A stretch of 64,000 nucleotides of DNA from an uncultured Collinsella sp. (lineage in GTDB: Bacteria; Actinomycetota; Coriobacteriia; Coriobacteriales; Coriobacteriaceae), in NCBI GenBank assembly GCA_959599915.1, contig CAUGJE010000004.1, forward strand, positions 1-64,000. The letters run 5' to 3'. A program made the translations under genes and the position numbers. The notes under the pieces were generated by a model, which worked only from the letters and a program-made list of their open reading frames with translations, made no database searches and had not been told where the DNA came from. Below are positions 56,883 through 64,000 of the stretch, piece after piece; within the stretch, counting starts at the first letter, position 1; every line of letters starts with the position of its first letter.

Positions 56883-57006
56883 CGGAAGTATGCGGCAAAA
56901 TCTGGAACTGCCGACCAGACCGCAGTTTTACCAACAATTTATCAGGGGTTTTGTTGCCAAAAAATGTCGTGTGCTCGGCGGTCTCGAAATTTGCCGCATA
57001 CTTCCG
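56883..57006. repeat. Long intergenic inverted repeat
   Basis: Perfect 17-bp ends CGGAAGTATGCGGCAAA (56883-56899) and complement (56990-57006) enclose about 90 bp with further internal pairing. It lies between two convergent genes. It looks like a miniature element with terminal inverted repeats. Confidence 0.7.
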
Positions 57007-57007
57007 G

Positions 57008-57045
57008 AAAGCCGCCCGCAAGCGCTGTGCTCACGGGCGGCTTTT
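57008..57045 (+). terminator. Terminator after the alpha/beta hydrolase
   Basis: AAAGCCGCCCG and CGGGCGGCTTTT pair over a 15-base loop, with T-runs on both strands, so it can serve both convergent genes. Confidence 0.8.
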
Positions 57046-57092
57046 GCTAACGTTGCGCTACGAAAGCGCTTGATATGTCCAATATCTAGGCG

Positions 57093-58298
57093 CTACTTGA
57101 CCTCAATGAGCTCGTATTTGCTCGTGCCCAGGCCGATCTTCTCGGCATGCGCGATGCAGGAGCGCCAGTCGGTGTCGGGATGCGTGATGCAGAAGGGATC
57201 GCGCGCCTGCTCGCCCTCCAGATGCTCGTGGTTATGCTCCATCTTGGCCGCGCTATCGGTGAGCTCGGTGTTGGGCAGCGGCTCGGATGCCATGACGGCA
57301 TCGGCGCAGGCCTGGTCGATGGCGACCGGGTCGAAGCTCGCGAACATGCCGATGTCGTTGACGATAGGCGTGTCGTTTTCGGGATGGCAATCGCAGTTGG
57401 GGCTGATATCCATGGCAAGCGAGATATGGAAGCTCGGGCGGCCGTCGACGACGGCCTTGGTGTACTCGGCGATCTTGCAGTTGAGCACGTCGGCCGCGGC
57501 GTCATAGCCGGGCTTGATGGCGTCCTGGTTGCACACGCCGATGCAGCGGCCGCAGCCCACGCAGCGATCGTGGTCGATGGCGGCCACGTGCACCGTACGG
57601 GTGTTGCCGTTGGCAAGCTCGCGCTCGCGGGTATCGTCAAACGAGATGGCGTTGTGCGCGCAGATCTTTTCGCAGGCACGGCAGCCAACGCAGTGCTCGG
57701 TCGCGACGTTCGGCTTGCCGGCGGCATGCTGCTCCATCTTGCCGGCACGGCTGCCGCCTCCCATACCCAGGTTCTTCATGGCGCCGCCAAAGCCGGCCTG
57801 CTCATGGCCCTTAAAGTGGGTGAGGCTAATCACGATATCGGCATCCATGAGCGCCTGACCGATCTTAGCCTCGTGCACGTACTTTCCGCCCTCGACCGGG
57901 ACGAGCGCCTCGTCGGTGCCCTTGAGGCCGTCGGCGATGATGATCTGGCAACCCGTGGCATACGGGGTAAAGCCGTTCTGGTAGGCAGTATCGATGTGCT
58001 CGAGCGCGTTTTTGCGGCTACCGACATAGAGCGTATTGCAGTCGGTAAGGAAGGGCTTGCCGCCCAGCTCCTTCACGACATCCGCGACGGCGCGGGCGTA
58101 GTTAGGGCGCAAAAAGCTCAGGTTGCCCAACTCGCCAAAGTGAATCTTGATGGCGACGAACTTGTTCTCAAAGTCGATCTGCTCGATACCGGCGCGACGG
58201 ATGAGGCGCTTGAGTTTGTCGAGCTGGCTCTCGCGAGCATGCGTGCGCAGGTTGGTGAAGTACACCTTAGCGGGTGCTGCGGGTGCAGTTGCGGTCAT
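57093..58298 (-). CDS. DUF362 protein with two 4Fe-4S clusters
   Basis: A 401-residue cytoplasmic iron-sulfur protein. The DUF362 domain flanks two ferredoxin-type motifs at about 200-255: CVGCRACEKIC and CVGCGRCIGVC, each giving a [4Fe-4S] site. It is likely an electron carrier or a corrinoid-activation-type protein; the partner is not in the window. The ATG is at 58298 and the frame ends 87 bases from the terminator of the convergent gene. Single gene. Confidence 0.9.
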   Translation of the reverse strand: MTATAPAAPAKVYFTNLRTHARESQLDKLKRLIRRAGIEQIDFENKFVAIKIHFGELGNLSFLRPNYARAVADVVKELGGKPFLTDCNTLYVGSRKNALEHIDTAYQNGFTPYATGCQIIIADGLKGTDEALVPVEGGKYVHEAKIGQALMDADIVISLTHFKGHEQAGFGGAMKNLGMGGGSRAGKMEQHAAGKPNVATEHCVGCRACEKICAHNAISFDDTRERELANGNTRTVHVAAIDHDRCVGCGRCIGVCNQDAIKPGYDAAADVLNCKIAEYTKAVVDGRPSFHISLAMDISPNCDCHPENDTPIVNDIGMFASFDPVAIDQACADAVMASEPLPNTELTDSAAKMEHNHEHLEGEQARDPFCITHPDTDWRSCIAHAEKIGLGTSKYELIEVK

Positions 58299-58392
58299 AG
58301 ATATATCCCCTCGGTCTATATGGCGTTACAGACATAGGAGATGGTACCCGTTGAAGCAGGGTCAAAGTCAAGCGCAACACCCAGTCGTTGGG

Positions 58393-58454
58393 CACTCATT
58401 GGGGACAGACTTAAACGAGTGAAACCACTCATTGGGGACAGACTTAAATGAGTG
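58393..58454. repeat. Two tandem 29-bp GGGGAC-type repeats
   Basis: Copies at 58393-58421 (CACTCATT...AACGAGTG, one mismatched arm base) and 58426-58454 (CACTCATT...AATGAGTG) in the same orientation with the core GGGGACAGACTTA. Confidence 0.8.
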
Positions 58455-58480
58455 CCGCCAGGGACAATCCAGGCCAGCGA

Positions 58481-58516
58481 GCCGGCGAATCGGCAAAGAC
58501 TGTCCCCAATGACTAG
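58481..58516. repeat. 36-bp exact repeat, copy 1
   Basis: Identical to 62144-62179, starting GCCGGCGAATCGGCAAAG and ending in a GTCCCCAATGACTAG repeat fragment. Both copies lie just past the 3' end of an ABC-permease gene. Confidence 0.85.
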
Positions 58517-58542
58517 CCATTTAAGAACGTCCCCGATGACTA
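58514..58542. repeat. 29-bp GGGGAC-type repeat supplying a stop codon
   Basis: TAGCCATT...GATGACTA; the minus-strand TAG at 58542-58540 ends the FtsX-like permease gene. Confidence 0.75.
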
Positions 58543-61206
58543 CTCCTGCACCTTGAGGGCTTCGGCCAGGCTGACGCGCTTGATGGAACGCGTGTGTAGC
58601 AGCGCCACGACCAGGTAGGTCGCAAAGCCAATGCCGACGCATGCAGCCATGGACCAAGCGGGCACGTAGATCTCGATATTGCCGTTGTAGGCGAGCAGCA
58701 TCGAACGGAAGATGGCCGTGAGCGAGCCAATGATCACAGGCAGGCTCAGCACGAGCGACGCCGCCACGCACAGCGTGATCGAGCGGATGTACAGATGCGA
58801 GATCTCGCTATCGCGATAGCCAAAGACTTTCATGTAGCTGATCGAACGGGCGCTATGGTCGATCACAGCCTTGGTCAGCAGGTACATAAACAGCAGGAAG
58901 ATAAACACCGCAAGCCCGACCATCATGCCGATCATTTTGCTCATCATGCCGATGAACTGATCGCCCACGGCGCGCATGTCGTCGGGCGTGGTGTCGCCGG
59001 CAAAGTAACGAGCATCGAGGTCGAGCTTCTCGTCGCTCACATAGCCGTTAAAGTAGGCGGCGTCGTTGTCGAACAGCTCGTTAAAGTCTTCGATACTCAT
59101 ATAGATATTCATGTCCGACTTGGAGCCCCAGGCACAATCCTTGCCCGCGTACTCAAGGGAATAATGCTCACCCTCGTACTTGTCGCCGAGCGCGACCTTC
59201 TGACCCTCGCTCCAGCCAAACTTGTCGAGCAGACCGCCGCCAAAGACGACGCGCCCATCGCCGACGTTGAGGTCTTTCCAATAGCGCGAATCGGGCGAGA
59301 TGCCGTAGACGGAAATCGTCTCCTGACCATTACCATCGCCGCGGTCGTATTGCAGCTGGTAAACGGCATATTTCTCGGCCTGCGCGATTGCGCCCGCGCC
59401 GTTGTCGGTCGTATTGACCGGGTGAATATCGTCGTTGTCAGTGTCAATCTTGGAGGCTTTGTCGATCAGGTCGATAGCCTCATCGCGGTTGCAGCCGAGG
59501 GCATCGGCAAGATCGTCAAGGCGCGCGTAGAGCACATCCTTCTTGTCCTGGACCTTGGCAAGCGCATCCTGCGCTGCGGCCAGGCTCTCGGCAGACGGAG
59601 ATGCGGTCGCGGCATCGGCTGCCGCCTGCGCTGTATCGGCCGCGTCGTCCAGCTCGTCATCGGCATCCTGAGCGGCAGAAAGCAGCGCGCCGTCAACCGA
59701 CTGCAAGCGCTCGAGTGCCGACCACTGCTCGCGCTCCTCGGCAGTGCCCTCGAGCTCCAGCGGAGCCTTGAGCGTGTACTGGTGCTCGGCGACCAGGCTC
59801 GTCTCGAGGTTGTCCGCGTAGTGCGTCATCGTGGGCAGGATCGCCAGGCCAAAGAGCAGCAGCAGCGAGGCAAACGCAATGCCCACGAACAGTGTGGCAA
59901 AGTTGCCCAGGTTGCGCAGGAAGATACGCAGGCGGAAGCGGGAAACAAAGCCCATGCGCTCCGGCAGTTGCATACCACGCTTGGTACCCGACTTGCCGCT
60001 CGCTTCGTGACGAAGAAACTGCAGCGGCGTCTTGCCCATCTTGCGAAGCAGGCCCACCAGCGTGATGAGGATGAGCGCAGCGGCGGGGACCACGGCGCAC
60101 TTCACAAAGATCTCCCAGCTCCAGTACACCTGGAAGGGCGGCAGGCTGTACGAACCGTAATAGAGGCCGCGCATGGGCTCGGTAAAGAACGCTATGCCGA
60201 GCGCAGTGCCCAAAAGCGCCGCGACCACGCCCACGATGGCGGGAAGTGCCAGGTAGTGCAGCACGATCTCGCGTCGACGATAGCCGCTGGCGAGCAGCGT
60301 GCCGATGATGGCGCTCTCCTCCTCGATGGTGGCATCGGTAAGGACCACAAAGACAAACGCCATGATTACGATGATGATGTCGAGCAGCGTCATCCACATC
60401 ATGGAGTCGCCGTCTACGTCGTCGCGCGCGTAGCCAATGCCCTGGTTGGAATCGGCGTCGATGAGGTCATCCACGCGCGCGTCGGCGTCGGTCAGCGCCT
60501 CGACCATATCCTGTTCGGCATCGGTACGGTCTGCAGTGGAGAGGTCGCGATCGGCAAAGGTGAAGGAGTAGGTGTAGGCAGGCGCGCCGCCGGCATCCTC
60601 GAGCGCGGCAAAGCCGCCATCGGTGACCTCGGCTACGCCGTACGTGATGGTGTTCACCGTAAAGTCCGAATTGTTGAGGAACAGCGCCTGGCTATCGGGC
60701 TGGGTCATGATGCCGCAAATGGTGTAGGTTCGGCCCTCGAGCTCGACTTTATCGCCCACGGACAGGTTGTTATTGGTGGCAAAAACACGGTCGATGGCCA
60801 CCTCGTCATCCGCCTTGGGCTGCTTGCCCTCACAGTAGGACGCAATGTCCACCTTAGCGCGGTGCGCATAGGTGCGCAGCGTGCGCTTGGTGCCGTCGTC
60901 GCCGGACGCCTTTTTGATGATGGCATCGATAGAGAAATTCTTGTAGAGCGTGACGCCGCCGACGTCGCCGGCAGCATCCTCGGCGGCCTTGAGCTGGTCT
61001 TTGGTGGCCTCGAAGGAGGTGGTCACGCGGCCATCCTCAATCGTGTACGCATCGCGCATGTCGTCGATAAGACAACCGATGGAATGCGCCGCGAGCAAAA
61101 AGCCCGAGGTGAGAGCGATGCTTCCGCACATAAGCAAAAAGATGCCCAGGTACTTGCCAATATTGCGGCGCAGCTCGCGCGGGAGACGTTTTGCGAGAGG
61201 TGTCAT
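58540..61206 (-). CDS. FtsX-like ABC transporter permease (MacB type)
   Basis: An 888-residue permease with two FtsX-type membrane modules: a membrane helix at about 15-38, a large extracellular domain, three helices around 285-400, a further helix and a second, coiled extracellular region (DALAKVQDKKDVLYARLDDLADAL), and three C-terminal helices (about 755-880). It fits peptide, lipid or antibiotic efflux systems. The ATPase encoded just upstream, separated by eight bases, is its partner. Start ATG 61206; TTG 61221 would overlap the ATPase stop. Its stop codon lies inside a repeat. Confidence 0.88.
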   Translation of the reverse strand: MTPLAKRLPRELRRNIGKYLGIFLLMCGSIALTSGFLLAAHSIGCLIDDMRDAYTIEDGRVTTSFEATKDQLKAAEDAAGDVGGVTLYKNFSIDAIIKKASGDDGTKRTLRTYAHRAKVDIASYCEGKQPKADDEVAIDRVFATNNNLSVGDKVELEGRTYTICGIMTQPDSQALFLNNSDFTVNTITYGVAEVTDGGFAALEDAGGAPAYTYSFTFADRDLSTADRTDAEQDMVEALTDADARVDDLIDADSNQGIGYARDDVDGDSMMWMTLLDIIIVIMAFVFVVLTDATIEEESAIIGTLLASGYRRREIVLHYLALPAIVGVVAALLGTALGIAFFTEPMRGLYYGSYSLPPFQVYWSWEIFVKCAVVPAAALILITLVGLLRKMGKTPLQFLRHEASGKSGTKRGMQLPERMGFVSRFRLRIFLRNLGNFATLFVGIAFASLLLLFGLAILPTMTHYADNLETSLVAEHQYTLKAPLELEGTAEEREQWSALERLQSVDGALLSAAQDADDELDDAADTAQAAADAATASPSAESLAAAQDALAKVQDKKDVLYARLDDLADALGCNRDEAIDLIDKASKIDTDNDDIHPVNTTDNGAGAIAQAEKYAVYQLQYDRGDGNGQETISVYGISPDSRYWKDLNVGDGRVVFGGGLLDKFGWSEGQKVALGDKYEGEHYSLEYAGKDCAWGSKSDMNIYMSIEDFNELFDNDAAYFNGYVSDEKLDLDARYFAGDTTPDDMRAVGDQFIGMMSKMIGMMVGLAVFIFLLFMYLLTKAVIDHSARSISYMKVFGYRDSEISHLYIRSITLCVAASLVLSLPVIIGSLTAIFRSMLLAYNGNIEIYVPAWSMAACVGIGFATYLVVALLHTRSIKRVSLAEALKVQE

Positions 61207-61214
61207 GGCGCCGC

Positions 61215-61928
<714 letters not shown>

Positions 61929-62023
61929 GTTATCCCCCGTTGTTAGCCTTCTGCTACTTTTCTAGGGTAATAGTAAACCTGGGCGAACTATTTTTAAGCG
62001 ACGTGCGCGACTTTTTTCCAACC

Positions 62024-62083
62024 TACTCATTGGGGACAGACTTAAATGAGTGAAATCGCTCATTTAAGTCTGTCCCCAATGAG
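62024..62083. repeat. Pair of inverted GGGGAC-type repeats
   Basis: A forward copy (62024-62050) and an inverted copy (62058-62083) form a nested palindrome upstream of the ABC ATPase gene, like the pair at 19871-19932. Confidence 0.8.
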
Positions 62084-62143
62084 TGCCGGCAGGAAAGGAG
62101 CGTCCCCAAGTGCCGACATATTGGGACAGTCCCTGCCAGCCCT

Positions 62144-62179
62144 GCCGGCGAATCGGCAAAGACTGTCCCCAATGACTAG
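62144..62179. repeat. 36-bp exact repeat, copy 2
   Basis: Identical to 58481-58516. It ends five bases before the stop codon of the ABC-2 permease gene. Confidence 0.85.
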
Positions 62180-62183
62180 GTGG

Positions 62184-63389
62184 CTAGGCGTGGGATTTGT
62201 TGTGCGCGAGGGCTAGGCCTACGGCGGCGATGGCCGCGGCAAAGAGCACCGTGACGCCCAGATCGCAGGCGATGTCGCCCAGCACGGTGGACGTCAGGTC
62301 CGCGGCGAGCGCCTTGCCGATCGCGTCGTTCACCCAATACGTCGGCACAAAGTGCGCCACCGTCTGCACGGCCGAGCCCATGAGCGACAGTGGCATCCAG
62401 GCGCCGCCCAAAAACGTCATGAGCATGCCGAGCAGGTTGCCCACACCGTTGAGCAGCTCCTCGCGCGCGCCCAGGCTCGACAGCGTAAAGCCAACGGCCA
62501 GCGGCGTGCACGCCAGGGCAAACGTTGCCGCCAGCGCCAGGCACACGCGACCCACGCCGACCTCGGCAACCGCGCTGGCAAAGCCCACGACGCCCATCAT
62601 GCTCGACACGAGCCAGATGCAGACGGTGAGCACGGCGGCGGCCGCGAACACAGCGAGCGAACGCTGGCGCTCAGAGACCGGGCTGGCATCCATGCGGCGC
62701 ACGCGCTCGGGCTCGTTCATGCCCGAGAACACCAGTCCCACCGACACGATGACCGACGAGATGATCGCGTACGCGCCAAAGTTGAAGTACGACTCGAGCG
62801 TGGTAGCAGCAGTCGAGTCGACCTTGACCTGCTCGATCTGGACCTCCGCGCGCTTTGCGGCCGCGTGCTCGGCGGCCCTTGCGACGTCGCCGTTGGAGGC
62901 AGCGGGCTCTAGTGCGGCCGCAGCGCCCGCGAGCGAGATCCACCGCGAGGCCTCGGCAGACGAAAGCGCCGCCGCCATGGTGCCGGCACCGTAGGTCACA
63001 TCGAGCTTGGGCAGGGACTCCCCCGCGCGGGCGGCTGCAACAAGATCGTCCTCAAACCCCTCCGGGATAAAGAACACGCAGTCGGCGCTGCCTTTGGCGC
63101 TGTTGCTCTTGGAGAGCGCGTCAGCAAGGTCGTATGTGTCGTCGCCGACGCCCGTGACCAGGTCAAAGCGTGAGCCCAGGTGCTTGGTAAGCGCCCGCGA
63201 AAGGTCGCTATCGTCGCGGTCGACCACGATCACGTTGGTGTCGTAGGGCTTGTACTCGGTAAGCTGCGACGAGTTCCAGCTCACCGAAGCCGCGATGAAT
63301 ACGCCCATGAGCGAGATGAACACCGTATAGATGAGCAGGTAGAACGGGTGCGCCAGCGCCATGCGAAGCGCGGTCTTAAAGGTGCTCAT
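62184..63389 (-). CDS. ABC-2-type permease
   Basis: A 401-residue permease of the ABC-2 (YhgE/DrrB-like) type: one N-terminal membrane helix (about 16-38), an extracellular domain to about residue 205, and five C-terminal helices (for example SVIVSVGLVFSGM, FLGGAWMPLSLMG). No ATPase is visible next to it, so its ATPase probably lies beyond the window edge. Start ATG 63389 after GGAAGGAG; it overlaps the stop of the previous gene by 14 bases. Confidence 0.85.
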   Translation of the reverse strand: MSTFKTALRMALAHPFYLLIYTVFISLMGVFIAASVSWNSSQLTEYKPYDTNVIVVDRDDSDLSRALTKHLGSRFDLVTGVGDDTYDLADALSKSNSAKGSADCVFFIPEGFEDDLVAAARAGESLPKLDVTYGAGTMAAALSSAEASRWISLAGAAAALEPAASNGDVARAAEHAAAKRAEVQIEQVKVDSTAATTLESYFNFGAYAIISSVIVSVGLVFSGMNEPERVRRMDASPVSERQRSLAVFAAAAVLTVCIWLVSSMMGVVGFASAVAEVGVGRVCLALAATFALACTPLAVGFTLSSLGAREELLNGVGNLLGMLMTFLGGAWMPLSLMGSAVQTVAHFVPTYWVNDAIGKALAADLTSTVLGDIACDLGVTVLFAAAIAAVGLALAHNKSHA

Positions 63390-64000
63390 AGCGGCTCCTT
63401 CCAAAGATCAGCGTAGCGGCGGCGACAAACACCAGGGCCATCAGGACGAGCGCGCCGGCGCGAACAGCGAAGGGCCCCAGGTCCTCAAAGAAATACAGGC
63501 GATTGAACATGTCGCAGATGAGCTTGACGGGGTTGAGCCAGCACTCGACCGGACAAGCGCGGGCGACGTCGTCGGCAAGCGCCATCGCCGGCTCGCCGTA
63601 GAGGCCGGCGAACAGGGCGCACGTGGTGGCAAAGCCCGTGAGGATGCCCGACTTGGATGCCTTGCCGCCCTTAACGGGAAGCGTGCCCACAAAAAGCCCC
63701 AGGCCCGTGGCGGCAAGCGCGGATGCAGCCCCGCCCAGCAGGCACAACCCCTCGCGCCCGCCAAAGTCGACGCCCACGACCAGGCGCACGTAGCCGATCG
63801 CAACCGCCATCGATGCAAAGGAAACCAGCCACGAGCCGACAAAAATGCCGGCCAGCGACGCCGTCTTGGAAAGACCGCCCACGCAGCGGCGCGCGCCGAG
63901 GCCGGACAGATTGGGCTGCAAATCGACGACGCTCAAGGCGGCAAACTCGGCAGACATCATCGCGACCAGGCCAAAAAGCGCGTAATAGTAGATGACCGTG
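63376..64000 (-). CDS. ABC-2-type permease, 5' end beyond the window
   Basis: Only the C-terminal 207 residues are in view; the frame stays open to the right edge (TVIYYYALFGLVAMM before the first Met at 63960), so the start is outside. The visible part holds four or five membrane helices and the ABC-2 pattern (SKTASLAGIFVGSWLVSFASM, YFFEDLGPFAVRAGALVLMALVF). It overlaps the next permease gene by 14 bases, so the two probably form a heterodimeric exporter with an ATPase upstream. Confidence 0.85.
   Translation of the reverse strand, partial: TVIYYYALFGLVAMMSAEFAALSVVDLQPNLSGLGARRCVGGLSKTASLAGIFVGSWLVSFASMAVAIGYVRLVVGVDFGGREGLCLLGGAASALAATGLGLFVGTLPVKGGKASKSGILTGFATTCALFAGLYGEPAMALADDVARACPVECWLNPVKLICDMFNRLYFFEDLGPFAVRAGALVLMALVFVAAATLIFGRSRYEHL

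Overview
The window is about 64 kb of bacterial DNA, high in GC (mostly roughly 60-65% by eye), with closely packed genes, ATG/GTG/TTG starts and good Shine-Dalgarno sites. The gene set fits a gut Coriobacteriia actinomycete, most likely a Collinsella-like organism: Glc/Bgl-family PTS permeases, paired GH1 phospho-beta-glucosidases, luxS, NarL-type two-component genes, an NRAMP-related magnesium transporter like those known from Eggerthella, and many REP-like GGGGAC hairpins between genes. This placement is inference. No rRNA, tRNA, CRISPR array, prophage or transposase gene was found.

Layout. 0-9 kb: lipoprotein, lone PTS EIIA, GH1 phospho-beta-glucosidase with an AraC regulator, a divergent large GH106-like hydrolase, an RpiR regulator, and an XRE/desulfoferrodoxin-like gene broken by an in-frame TGA. 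9-20 kb: pyrE, MgtA-type P-type ATPase, GH140/DUF4038 apiosidase-like enzyme, a Bgl-family EIIBC, a CE1-like esterase and a DUF1593 protein. 20-24.4 kb: a zinc-ribbon/SPFH operon resembling part of Bacillus ydjGHI, then a frameshifted lipoprotein. 24.5-28.6 kb: a NarL regulator and two membrane kinase-like proteins, all overlapping. 28.8-35.5 kb: second GH1 enzyme, DUF4867, a lower-GC cassette (LicT antiterminator, EIIBC, esterase), and luxS. 35.6-44 kb: sugar locus with isomerase, split transketolase, FGGY kinase, LacI regulator, ribokinase and nucleoside hydrolase. 44-64 kb: O-acyltransferase, MgtE-like sensor plus NRAMP-related transporter, degenerate polysaccharide deacetylase, PRC/YtxH genes, CNNM/CorC protein, hemolysin III, hydrolase, DUF362 ferredoxin, and ABC export genes running off the right edge.

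How the genes work together. Much of the window serves uptake and breakdown of plant glycosides: PTS import as phospho-sugars, GH1 cleavage, esterases, GH106/GH140-like side-chain removal, and an isomerase/kinase/two-subunit transketolase route that fits apiose (apulose-4-phosphate) catabolism. The two GH1 genes share the same promoter architecture with direct repeats, suggesting one AraC-type activator controls both. Repeated TAAAC/GTTTA palindromes link the LacI gene to the sugar operon and to the 16.2-16.7 kb PTS/esterase region.

Most striking points: the MgtE-like protein plus NRAMP-related Mg transporter unit, whose key residues are changed (DPGN to DAGG, the TM6 Met to Ala) and which has a structured leader; a family of intergenic hairpins whose arms covary between copies and which sometimes supply a gene's stop codon; and the shared GH1 operator.
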